From positions 2,170,001 through 2,234,000 of the forward strand of contig NC_070566.1 in NCBI RefSeq assembly GCF_026914185.1: a stretch of 64,000 nucleotides of DNA. The letters run 5' to 3'. Each line of letters begins with the position of its first letter. Positions within the stretch are counted from its first letter, which is position 1. The position numbers and the translations under genes were made by a program. Below are positions 43,387-54,460 of this stretch, piece by piece. The stretch is from Puccinia triticina. Taxonomy: Eukaryota > Basidiomycota > Pucciniomycetes > Pucciniales > Pucciniaceae. Below the pieces are notes generated by a model. It was not told the DNA's origin. It saw nothing but the letters and a program-made list of their open reading frames with translations, and did no database searches.

Positions 43387-44151
43387 CTGCCAGTTTTTCT
43401 TAAATTGTTTCTATTATAAATGGTCAAAACTCATGATGGAGTGGGGTGAGACTCTGCAAGGTCTGATTTTGCTATGGTACTATGGTTTTACTTTGGCTTC
43501 CATTGGCTGAGGGGCAAACTGTCACACAAACGCGTAACATGTGCGGGCTTGTGTGACACATTGTGTCACACAAACATACGCGCGCATGTTTGTGTGACAC
43601 ACTGCTCAACAAACAACCATAGCACGCCACGCCGAGTGCTTCTGCAATACCAGGGGCTTTGGAGAATCTTTTAAAAATCCATCTGATTTTCAGTCATCTG
43701 TACACAAATCCCTTTGAGGAGATTTTCTGAAGTCATTCACAAACCCTGTGTAACCTGAGGCTCCCCTGGACTTGTCCCAGAAATCAAACTCCCTTGGTAT
43801 AAACTTCAGCAGCTGAAGAATATGTAAAATAAATTTACACATGCATGCTAGTGTGTCACATTTTTAATCACTGAGCCAAGTGATGCCAAGCTGATCAGTG
43901 TGCATGCAGCACCAAGGGCTTAGATGGACCCTTCACAAATTCTATTTAATTTTAAGAAATATGTACAAAAATAATTTTAGGGAGATTTTACGAAGTCATA
44001 CCCAACTCCTGGTTAATCCAAGCTTTTTTCCCCTGGACTTGTCCCTTAAAAGTTAAATTCGTTGCAAAAAAATTCAGCAACTGGAGAATGTGTCACATGC
44101 AAATTTGAAATTTACAAGTGCATATTTTTGTGACACACTAACATATATTAA
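43387..44151. other. Intergenic with CG-centred hairpins
   Basis: No gene seen. 43521-43603 has two tandem palindromes built from GTCACACAAAC and its complement. The second has the centre CATACGCGCGCATG. Single TGTGTCACA motifs recur at 43852 and around 44085-44140. Confidence 0.6.
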
Positions 44152-44301
44152 GGCCCCGTTTTGAGCCAATATAATTGCGCAATATAATCTGGAATTTTGT
44201 GACATCTGATCAAGTTTTGGCGGACCTGATCAGATGTCACATAGGATGTCGGGCAAAAAAACTCATATAATGCCCGGATTATATTGGCTCCAAATGGGGC
44301 C
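44152..44301. mobile_element. 150-bp Tourist/PIF-Harbinger-like MITE
   Basis: Ends GGCCCCGTTTTGAGCC and its imperfect complement GGCTCCAAATGGGGCC form terminal inverted repeats of about 28 bp, flanked by TAA on both sides (44149-44151, 44302-44304). GGCC...GTTT ends plus a TAA duplication are typical of Tourist-like MITEs mobilised by PIF/Harbinger transposases. Inside is a second palindrome around CTGATCAGATGTCAC. Confidence 0.8.
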
Positions 44302-45565
44302 TAAGCTTCTTGCAATTTATGATAAGCACATGATAAATTTAAATATATCATTCCTGTGGAAAATCCCTTGTTTCCACCAAGTATTTCATATTGCTTTGCA
44401 AGGAAGTTTCAAATGTGTTCTAAAATAGTACCAATAATACATAGAGTCAAGTTGGAGTTGTTTCAAGTTGACTCCAAACCCATTCCAACATACCTTAAGC
44501 TCAATTGAGCATCATCTCAACATACATTCATCATGACTTGAGCCTTCTTTGAGGTTAATGTTCAAGGATATATCTAACAGGGTTCTTAAAAAGCATTGTG
44601 CAATGAACTCCAATGGTGTATGTTTGTAGGTTTTTGAACTCCATGTGTACTCTAAGATCAGATATTTGGGTATTTGCTCAAATATAGCTGTTGGATGCAG
44701 AAAGCCATCATATCTGTGTATGCATTGGTACTTTTTTGAAGAGAAAATAAATCAAGAATAACCTCTGGTTTTCTTGTGGGTACATGAGGCAAAGCTATCA
44801 CCACAAAAAAAGGCAGTGCAAGGTTAATATGGAAAATTACATTGTGAAGAAGAAGAAATAAATCATGGTGATACAAAGTGAGAGAGTCAACAGAAAAGGC
44901 AGGGGTCAGGATAGGGAGAAAATAGAAATTTGCGGAGCAGATAATTTGTAGGGCCTGGGGGCAGTTGTAATCAGGAGGGGCACACATCCAAGCTTCACCA
45001 TTCTAACAAGGCAAGTTTCCGCTCTGCACCCGTCATCAACCCCTTAGTTAAATCTGATTTTTTGATCTAACTGGGTTAAGATGGATCCAAATTGCCACCC
45101 TCTGCGGATCCCATTTGACCAATGTGATGGTAGGTTGGCTTTGGGTAACAGCAGACAGGAGGTGTTTGGCTTGGGTACCAAGCTATCAAAATGATACATT
45201 TTAGGCTCCAGATCTTTCCTGGGAATACAGGTGGCTGGGCAGCCATTAGATCTATGGTCTTGTTCCACTGCAAACCAAGGACGGCATACATTTAGTCAGT
45301 CTTCCAACCAGGCTGGCATGTGTATACAAGGAAGAAAGCCTGCTGACGTCGCTTTTTGGCTTAGTCTTTAAGGACACGTGGATGATGGCATTGTCCCGAA
45401 GGATCTGAACCGGGCCGCGGGTGTCAAATGCAGTCTGGAGGTCATGGGGTTACACTCGGGCTCATCGGCCACCCGCCTAAGCACGCTCTGTTTGAGGAGT
45501 GTGTGCTGGAGCTCTCTGTGGCAGAGTTCATGGTTTTTCTGGATAGATTTCATGGCTAGTCCCGG
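44302..45565. other. Intergenic, no gene seen
   Basis: Mostly AT-rich to 45000, then more balanced composition. Frames on either strand are short and featureless. Confidence 0.4.
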
Positions 45566-46310
45566 TTAGCTGTTCTCTGCGGGCCTGAGGTGCGGACCAC
45601 GAGTACCTTGCCCACGCATGAACTCAAAGTCCTTGATGGTCACTTTGTGACGCTTGCGCTGGGCCCCGGCCAGGATTCTATTGTTGTCTGGAAGCATTGT
45701 CGAGACGGGCTCAGGGACAAAGGCGGGACTGGCGGCGGGGTTTGCGGAAGCAACAACAATTGCAGCCGCCGCTTGTTCATTGAGAGAGGGGGACCCCAGA
45801 GAGGCGGTGTGGCCATGGCCGTCGTCGAAGGTGGTGGTGAGCCGGTTGAAGGCCTCAGCGTCCGCGGTGCTCAGTCCGAGCTCCTCCAACAAATTGTGTG
45901 TGTGAATGCTGGATGCCTCCTGGATGGTAATGCTGAGAGGCAATGGTGGGGTGCGTTTGAGAAATAGCGTCGGGGAGGAACTGGTTGTAGGAATGCATTC
46001 TGCCACCATTGGCTCAGGAGGGGGGCTGGAGGCGGCCGCTGTCTCCGGGGCGGCACCAAAGACTGCGACGGAGTGGACAATCTGGTTGGACAGGACGGGC
46101 TTCATGGACGCCGGGTGGCTCTTGATCAGCTCTGGTGGGTGCTTGGCTGGGCTGCTTGTTTAGGACAACGAGGCAGTAGCAGCCGCAGTGGCGATAGCGA
46201 CAGATGGATGGCCCTTGAGGCTTGCGGCCAGCAAGTGGGAGCTTGCCTTTGTGGTCAAAGGTGTTCTTGCCTATCTTGAAGAACGCATGCCATTCCTTGG
46301 CGTCTCTCAT
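45566..46310 (-). pseudogene. Possible decayed gene, Pro/Ser/Ala-rich
   Basis: A minus-strand frame of 179 codons (46105-45566) is rich in Pro, Ser, Thr and Ala and includes LLEELGLSTADAEAFNRLTT and a basic QRKRHKVTIKDFEF end. Just upstream in another frame (46310-46014) is MRDAKEWHAFFKIGKNTFDH, which also looks protein-like. The two could be parts of one gene separated by a frameshift or an intron. A short tandem duplication with ACATGCTGAGGAGGG lies at 46349-46436. No family recognised. Confidence 0.3.
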
Positions 46311-49300
46311 GATCTTTGAGATCCGTTTCTCATTGGTGCCGCCGGCTCAAACATGCTGAGGAGGGCGAGTTTTAGCCGTCTTCTTCAGATGCAAACATGC
46401 TGAGGAGGGACAATTTTATCCGGCTTCTTCAGATGATGTTAATCTTTGCGGCCGACTCGTGCGGGTTGGGGTTGCTCACGAAGCTCTTAATCAGCTAGGC
46501 TGGCATTGATTTTTGCTTGGCCATTATATGGTCCTTGTTCTGCTCGACTGACGGCCCGACGCCTTGCTGCAAGAATGGAGAGCTCTTCTGATGAATGGTT
46601 CCGTACAAACTTTTGCGCTTGCATAGATAACAGAAATCGGAGACAGACCTGCAGGTCCAATATTTCCCGTTGCCCTCCTGGCGTAAATTGACGCTAATGA
46701 TGAACCTGAGTCTGACCCATATCAGAATGAACCTGCACTGGAGGGTCTCAGTTGAGTCTGGTAAGGGTTGGTAGTGGTCAAGAACAAAAAAAACCCCGAG
46801 TCCAATGCAACAATAATTTTTAGATCCCCACCAGGTTCGTCCTCCCATGCTTGGTATGTGGCTGGTTGAGCAGCGGATAGAGTAAGGAAGCATCTTCAGT
46901 GAAATATCTGCATGAACCCACCAAGTTGGTGGGGACGGAGACGGGACTGCAATACAACGTTTGTGTTTCTGGACTGTGACGTGCGAGGGCCCGGCGTGGC
47001 GTATGGTTGAAATGACAATCTGGAAAGCCCGACAAGGCAAAACCAGCTGTAGTGGAAACCTTGCGATAGTTTGGGTCAATACGGGCGAGGCGTTACCGAT
47101 GAAATTGTGGCCGGTGGCGTGGGGTGCGCGAGGGTATCAATCAACATGAGGTCCCCTTATGTGTTGAATTGAATGGTGCTGCGGGGCTGGGGTCGAGCTT
47201 ATATAAGGAGGGGGAGTGGTGGGCATTATTTCCCCCAGGGGCATCGGTTTTGTCCTGCCCCCTCCCTGGAGCCCGCCAATCAATTGATTGGGGCCTCCTT
47301 GATTTAACATTTGACCGGCCCTCTTTTGCCTGTTGCTGTGGCACGCGCTGGAGGGTCAATCCGAGGTGCCTTCTGGGGTGTTTGGGGGTTAATTTCAATT
47401 GTGTGAGAGCTTTTGCTAAAGCGCATAGGCAGAAACTTTGATCTTGCATTCCATGTTTCTGTGATTTTAATAAACTTGGATCATCATATTCTAGATTGGC
47501 TCCCTTTGATTGTTTCAGGAATGATGTGGGGAGTAGTGTTTTGAAATATTTGCTATTAATTGAATGTGCATCATTTTCCATGCCAGTTGTCCCATCTGCA
47601 GATGCTATATTGGTTCTGCTTGACATGTTGTGTCAATGGCCCGCAAGCAATCAGCTCTGCTAGAATTTCAAGAGCCTCAGCTGGTGTTTTCTTTGGCCAA
47701 AATCCAAACCTTGAGAAATTCAACATGTGAAGGAGCCTACCCAAAACAAGAGCAAACATTACAAGGTTTCTCAGGAGCTTGGTAGCAAGAACAATTGTAT
47801 AAGATACAAGCGGAAATATTACCATCAGGTTTCAACTAGGAGACATTCTTTATTCCTCAAAGGAATTCAAGAAGAATAAAAGATCAGCTTGGTTACCAGG
47901 GTATCCCCATGAATTTTTTTTGGTTGCAAGTTGGTTATCTGATTCTTCAAGGTTAGCTGTTACATGAAAAAATTGTAGCAAAAAATCACAAGGCTTAGAT
48001 ACAATTAGGCACCACTTATCAAGGATGAAAATACGGTTACTGAAAATGTGACACAAAAATGCATGGAAACAAACAACCTGTGATTCATAGTCAAAAGCAA
48101 CATCCCAGAAGTGATCTAGTTCACCATTTATGAGATTTCCAACGGTTGAACCAACATATAGCAAGATGTGTCTCTGGAAAACTATAAGAAGAAGAATCAT
48201 ATTTACGCCTCAAGTCATTATGTTCACTTAGATTTAAGGAAAGAATTTGTACAAGACTCAAAAATCTGGTTGTGATTGATTTATATGTTGGGTAGAAGAG
48301 GGAGTTGAAATGAAAGTTGATTACAAATTCCAATTTTTACTTCAATTTTGTTGGGCGGAATGGGTTCTTTGAATGGTGCTGATGTTTGAAGAGAGTGTTT
48401 TTTTTTATCTGGCTGGTAGTGGCTGAGCCTGTGTTTAAATTGAAGCAGACCATTTGAAAATTTCATAGTTAAGTTCCATTTGAGAATGATGAATGCATGT
48501 ATTGGCAATCCCCAATTCAGTCCATTTAAAATGATCAGGGATGTGAGATCTCTCTTCTAATTTATTGGCAGAAATGAGCTTTGGGTATGAGGTGGAGTGG
48601 CTCTACCATTTGCTGGTTGATTCTTGAAATGGCAACATATAACATTTACACCCTTGGAAGTGGGTGGTGTAGCCACCTTGGAATAAAGTTGCAAACTCTT
48701 TTTGTGTGCCGTAACTGGCTCCCTGAAGCAAATTTTCCAAATTTTCTTTTTTTGGTGGGGATTTAAGGGCAAGCCATGCACAAGTGAATTGGGACATGTT
48801 GAATCACCCTGAATTCCAACTTCCACTGCACATGGATCTTTCAGAAAAAAAATATGGATTGATTCAATTCAGAATGAGGATTAACAATTCTCAAGATACT
48901 CAAGGTGTGAATTCTGAATCCGGGAGTTGTTGTGTAGTGAATTAGATGCCAAGTTTATAAAAAACTGTCTTTCCAGAAGGATCACATTTTTTCACATTTT
49001 TTCACATTTTTTCTGGTTTACTGCACCATTTTCTTCTCCCTGATTCAAGAAATATTTTTAAATAAAGAAAAAAATAACATATCTGACTTACAATTGACAT
49101 TGCCCCAAAGTTTGAGCCTGAACTACTGTTGATTAGTCTGGAATTTATGAATTTCTGTCTTCCCAAGTTGGGTTACTATTGTTTTCCTCTTCAGACTTCT
49201 TTCTATTGTAAAAATAGAGTGATTTAATTCCTTGTTGAATTGAATTTTGGCTTGTTTTGGTTTTGAAGCTGTTGACTTGAATTGGTGTGTGTCACACCAA

Positions 49301-49439
49301 CGTACGGCCGTACGTTTGTGTGAAAAGGGGAATCAACAGGGGGCATTACACTTCGCGCCTCCTCGGAGAGGCTTACATAAGCTCCTCAATCAAATATCTC
49401 TTCAACCCACCATTTGATGGCCAAACCACTGGGTGGAGT
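46311..49439. other. Intergenic, no convincing gene
   Basis: Open frames up to about 194 codons on the minus strand (46495-47079, 47141-47626) lack domains. Near 48986-49015 TTTTTTCACA is repeated three times. At 49293-49322 is another CG-centred palindrome (AACGTACGGCCGTACGTT within CACACCA/TGTGTG flanks). Confidence 0.4.
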
Positions 49440-50440
49440 ATATAACCACACTCCGCTTGATGAACGGCAATCAAGCGGAGTATGCATCTAACCAGATGGC
49501 CGGCCATCAACTGGGGTGTGTACTCCACTAGTGATGACCGGCCATCAGGTCCCGTGCACGCCACTCAATGACCAGCCATTGAGCGTCGGACTGGGTTTTA
49601 ATGCCGCTCAATGGCCATTGAGTGGAGTACAGAGACCCTTATACTCAATGACCAAGGAGTGCTCCACCCTCGATGACCTGTCTGTACCGTTCATTGAGAG
49701 GACATGAGACTCCCCTCAATGACTGGCACAGACCGGTCATCAAGAGGAGATGTTACTCCCCTCAATGGCTGGTACGGACCAGTCATCAACAGGAATTATT
49801 CCCCTCGATGACCTGTATTGACTGGTCATTGAGAGGTGTAAGTCCCCTCAATTACCGGCACAGAGTGATGATCATTGAGGGGAGGTTTTACTCCTCTTGA
49901 TGACCTGTATAGACCGGTCATCGAGAGGTGGAAGTGCCCTCAATGACCGGCACAGACTAATCATTGAGGTGTTACTCCTCTCAATGACCTTGGCCGACAT
50001 CAAGGGGAGAGAGGAGTAATACGTCCTGTTGATGACCGGTCTGTACCGGTCATCAAGAGGTGTGAGTCCCCTCAATGACCGGCACAATCCGGTCATCAAG
50101 AGGTTTGAGTCCCCTCAATGACCGGCATGGACCATTCATTGAGAGGAGGTGTGAATCTCCTTGATGCCGGTCTGTACTGGTCATCGGGGGGAATCACACC
50201 TCTTGATGACCTGTACACACCTGTCATCAAGGTGTGACTCCCCTTGATGACCAGCACAGGCCAGTCATCAAGAGGAGGTGTAAATCTCCTTGATGCCAGT
50301 CTGTACTGGTCATTGGGGGGAATCGCTCCTCTCGATGACCTGTGCACAACGGTCATCAAGAGGTGTGAGTCCCCTTGATGACCGGCATGGACCAGTCATC
50401 AAGAGGAGATTCCACTCCAATCAAGATTGTTTTCTTTTGC
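49440..50440. repeat. Second palindromic GATGACCGG-type minisatellite
   Basis: About 20 diverged units, each pairing TCAATGACCGGCA(C/T) with CCGGTCATCAAGAGG, with spacers such as GTGTGAGTCCCC or GGAGTAAAACCTCC. The words are the same as in the foldback core at 8550-9420. Flanking foldback arms were not identified here. Confidence 0.85.
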
Positions 50441-50524
50441 CCCCGTGGTGTACCGGTGATCAAGAGATGTCAGTGGGCATCCGGGTGGGCCAGAAAGGGT
50501 GTGTACATAGTATACCCTGCTTGA

Positions 50525-50830
50525 CTGGGGTTCAACTTGAACGCCATATGCACTCCAGCTCTGCACTCCCCTTTCAGGAAGGAGAAATATCATGAATGGA
50601 GTGCTGGGGATATGCACTCTAATTTTATGGAGTGGGACTCACCGGCACTCGATACATTTGCTGGCCACTGCGGTTCTTTGTGGTGCACTCCAAAGACTCT
50701 TGAGTCCCTGGTTCTGCACTCCAGCGAACTTGGAGTATTCTACTCTGTACTCCAACATTCATTGGAGCGCGCACTCCATGCACTCACTTGTGGAGTGCTT
50801 TTGGGATTTTTTTGGAGTGTACTTAGGCTG
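50525..50830. repeat. Cluster of inverted GCACTCC/GGAGTGC motifs
   Basis: At least ten copies of GCACTCC or its complement occur in both orientations within 300 bp, for example ATGCACTCCAGC, GGAGTGCTGG and GCGCACTCCATGCACTC. They form many potential small hairpins. No gene is believed here. Confidence 0.75.
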
Positions 50831-51565
50831 ACCCAAAAAAATACAAAAACATGCATCAGAGCAATCTACAGGGTATGGGTATACACAGAGGTAAAAAATC
50901 AGGTCAAAACATTCATATATTTGGTCAATATTGTGGATCAAGTCCACCTGATCACAGTTGGGCTTAGTTTCAGCATAGGTATGGTGTATGTTCTACATGT
51001 AACTTCCAAAATACATCCCATACAATTCCAGTTAGGATCCGGTTAGATTGCGCCTGAAATCAACCATTCTTTGAACAAAGATCAGACCAACATCAAACCA
51101 ACTTCGAACCAGTACCTTACAAGGATCGGACCAAACCTCCGCATGGATTGTGCGAAGGCACTCGTAAACAGGTGCTGAGCAAACGTCCGTGGTGTTGAGC
51201 ACTCTCAAACTTTTGCGCTTTCTTGCGCGCGCTTCACATTCTCTTGATTTTTGCAACTTTCTTAATTAATTATATATTTATTATTTAATTTTAGTTTATT
51301 TGAAACCCTTAGGACATAATAATGTCTCTAGGGTTGACATGTGCTGTCATGTATATTATACATAAGAGGTGTGCAGATCAATGGCCCTTGAAGTTGTGAG
51401 CCATGGCCTGATATCTCAATTCCATTGCTGAGTGTGATTCATTTGGCTGTATTCAAGTGGTTTTCCTCCATTTATCTCCTTTCCCAACCTCTTGATCTCA
51501 CCACCTTCCTGCTTAGTTTTTGATCAGCTGCATTTCCAACCATCTGACCAAACCAACTACAACCA
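50831..51565. other. Intergenic, no gene seen
   Basis: AT-rich. 51150-51215 (GGTGCTGAGCAAACGTCCGT) is an inverted relative of sequence near 34250-34300. Confidence 0.4.
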
Positions 51566-51969
51566 TGTCTGAAAATCCTAGACACGTACTTTATCCTGAA
51601 ACTCAGGTGAAAGCCTTGAAGGAAATGGATAGACCTGCATGGACCGGCTCAGTTGGCGCTGATTAATTTCTCTTTTTCCGCAACCTCCAGAAGGAAAATT
51701 TCCCCAGCTCCAAGCTGTTCCATGAGCTGCATCATAGTCCACAGATATGGCTCAGGGAACAGCTTGGAGTTGGGGAACGTTTCCTTCTGGAGGTTGCGGA
51801 CAAAGGGAAAGTAATCAACACCAACCAAGCTGCACCATGCAGGTCTATCCATTTCTTTTGAGGCTTCCTCCCGAATTTCCGGGCAAAGGAAGTGGCTAGG
51901 ATTTTTGGACTTGGTTTTAATTGGTTGGGTTGGATGGCATTGGTTTGACTGTGACTTGGGTCTCATCAT
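51566..51969. pseudogene. Inverted duplication of a small coding fragment, long hairpin
   Basis: The plus strand from ATG at 51566 reads MSENPRHVLYPETQVK and continues protein-like past a stop near 51655. The minus strand from about 51969 reads a related sequence (KEMDRPAW..., FVRNLQKETFPNSKLF). The arms 51619-51723 and 51756-51859 are imperfect reverse complements of each other around a 32-base loop. Both arms keep recognisable parts of the same protein fragment, so this is an inverted gene-fragment duplication. The family is not recognised. Confidence 0.7.
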
Positions 51970-52283
51970 TGAATCGATTGGTAGTTACTGAAAAGTTACT
52001 CAACTTTCATCTGGGGATATCACATGCAAGAGAAAGCTTGAAGAAATTCTGAGTAGGACAAAACAGCTGTTGAGAGTTGTATTATGATATACAGAACAAT
52101 TTTCATGACTTGGGAATGTATAAAATACTTTTAATTCCTAATTTTGTGACAAGAATTTCAGTTACTAGTAACAAGTTATCAGTAACTGTAATTTTGTCAC
52201 AAAATAGGGGAATCAAATATGTAATCCATTCAAAATTCAGAAAAAAGGTGTTTGAAATCATAAAACAGCCTTCAATAGATAAT
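51970..52283. other. Intergenic, no gene seen
   Basis: AT-rich. A TTACTAGTAACAAGTTATCAG-like run with GTAACT motifs is present. The last eight bases (52276-52283, TAGATAAT) are the left target duplication of the next element. Confidence 0.4.
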
Positions 52284-53032
52284 TGGACTTACTTTGCGCA
52301 CTGCAAAAAACACTTCGCACACTGCACAGTGCGTGGATTCCCAAACACTCCACGCACTGCGGGTAAAATAACCAACTCTTTGAAGATTGTTTTTGACCAA
52401 TCAATATACAGGCTTCCAATTGGACTCTCTGAATTTTTTGGGAGTTTTTTGAAGCATTCTTCTATGTTTAAAAAAATCATTAAAAACCAGAAGAAATGTA
52501 GGATTTGGGCGCCTAAAAAACAAGGTTCCCATTGCCCAAAAATTTCAAATAATTTATTAAGTAATGAAAAATGTAAGAAAAGCTACTTCAAAAATTTTCA
52601 GCCACTTTGTGCAAGCATACAGGTCTGAAAAATAACAAACTTCACCATGGCCCATATTAGCACATTGCATCTAAATTATCCTCATTTTTCAGACCTGTAT
52701 CCTTGCAAAAAGTGGCTAAAAACTTCTGAAGTAGGTGTTCTTACATGTTCCATTACTAAATAAATGATTTGGAATTTTGGGGCTATGAGAACCTTGTTTT
52801 TTAGGCGCCCAAATCCCACATTTCCTCTTGGTTTTAATGATTTTTTTAACATAGAAGAATGCTTTGAAAAACTCCCAAAAAATTCAGAGAGGCCAATGGG
52901 CAGCCTGGCTATTGATTGGTCAAAAAAAATCTTCAAAGAGTTGCGTATTTTACCCGCAGTGCGCGAAGTGTTTGGGAATCCGCGCAATGTGCAGTGCGCA
53001 AAGTGTTTTTTGCAGTGCGTGAAGTAAGTCCG
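52284..53032. mobile_element. Complete foldback element (TACTTCGCGCA family)
   Basis: Long inverted arms (about 52284-52635 and 52685-53032) separated by a ~50-bp loop. Termini are TGGACTTACTTTGCGCA and the complement of CGGACTTACTTCACGCA. Flanks TAGATAAT (left) and TAGAAAAT (right, 53033-53040) match in 7 of 8 bases, an aged 8-bp target duplication. Subterminal GCAGTGCG motifs are repeated. Frames on both strands are arm shadows. It belongs to the same superfamily as 8106-20600 and to the same family as the arm at 7406-7777. Confidence 0.85.
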
Positions 53033-53040
53033 TAGAAAAT

Positions 53041-53520
53041 TTGGCCTACTCAGAATTTCTTTAAACTTTTTCTCACATAGGATATCTCCAGATGAAAGTT
53101 GGGTAACTTTTCAGTAACTACCCACTGTATTGCAATCCATGACATGGAATTTGTTTAAAAATTCAACCATCAGCTATATTGTCTACCGGCTCCCAATAAA
53201 TGGAAGGTTGGTCAGGACAGTGGAAGGCTTCCCTTTGGTTCAACTTCTGTAGCCCCCTACAGATCCAGATCTGAAGCCGTTAATGCATATTTTTGCGGGG
53301 AAATCTAGTCCCAGAGGCTGCAGATTTGACTTTTTAGCTACCTACTGAGTTGAAAGGAAGTAATCTGGTCAGATCCAGTCACTACTTGTCCCACCTTGTT
53401 AACAAAGGTGCATGAAATGTAGATCATTTATAGACAGCTGATTTGAAATTGGCTCCAAAGTTTCAACACAAACCCACCCATCATCTGTTTAAGGTCTGTG
53501 GTATTATTGACACAGGACAC
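53041..53520. other. Intergenic, no gene seen
   Basis: No gene. 53215-53330 carries a diverged GTGGAAGGCTTCCC and GCGGGGAAATCTAG pair, probably an older relative of the two small elements that follow. Confidence 0.4.
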
Positions 53521-53669
53521 TGGAGGACTTCCCATTGCCTGGGCCCTAAATGGCTTGATTTAAGGGGATCCACCAAACCTTTTTTCGCTGGCAAAAACTT
53601 GATCTCAATCAATTTTCAGCAGCCAGCTTCCCTCCAGATCAAGCATTTTAGCCCACAGGAAGTCCTCCG
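53521..53669. mobile_element. Small TIR element (TGGAGGACTTCCC type)
   Basis: TGGAGGACTTCCC at the left is matched by GGAAGTCCTCCGC at the right, about 149 bp apart. Non-coding MITE-like unit. Confidence 0.55.
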
Positions 53670-53907
53670 CTGGAAGCCAAGGCCACTCAGGTGAATGCAA
53701 CTGAATGCTCCCCCTTGGTTGATAATATGCAAAGCAATATGTTTGACCTACCAGAAACAGTAAGAGTCAAGACAATCTAACTAGTAAAACTAAAATCTGC
53801 TTCAGTGATCACTTTTACTGTAGGCATCAGACATATGAAGTTGATACAAAAGTTATCTTCTTCCTTCAGTGTGTTGGGCTTTGTTGACTCCTTTGATGAT
53901 AGCTCAC

Positions 53908-54055
53908 TGGAGGACTTCCCGTCAATCTGGGAACTCAAATTTTTCTAGATTTTGCGGGGAAATCTGGGCTTGATCATCCCAAATCCTAGATCTGCCTAGA
54001 TTTCCCTGCGAAATCTGGGAAAATCTGGGTTTCCAGATCGGCGGGAAGTCCTCCA
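53908..54055. mobile_element. Small TIR element (TGGAGGACTTCCCG type)
   Basis: TGGAGGACTTCCCG at the left and CGGGAAGTCCTCCA at the right, 148 bp in all. The interior is full of (A)AATCTGGG and TAGATTT words in both orientations. Confidence 0.7.
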
Positions 54056-54460
54056 CTTTGTTGTATGGGCATTATGGAATTGTCCAATGATGCTCAAAGC
54101 TCAAAATTGGGATAGGTACAACTGGGCAAAAAAGGAAAGCCGGAGAGAAGGGAAAGGACAATTCAGTAGTCTGATAAATCGTGATTCCTAAAAGAATTTT
54201 GGTCGTTTTCATAGCCTAAGAGGTTTAAAACTAGAACAGGTAGTTCTGAACCAGAAAAGGCAGCCTCAGGCGTAGTAAATGAGAAGTTGGTGGCCCAGCT
54301 TGCCAAACCGAGTCCGTAAGTCCAATAGTGGGTAATTTTTGTTGTAGGAAGGAGCGCGGCCAACTCTTACAGAAACACATCAAGAAGAAAAGACGATAGT
54401 GGTGTTTGAGGATATCTATTTATGTATATATAAGAGGATTACAGAAATTTCTCTGGAAGT

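Noticed and set aside
52077..53027. Frames of 63-183 codons on both strands
   Set aside because: They arise from the long inverted arms of the foldback element, and similar ones recur at 7433-7732.
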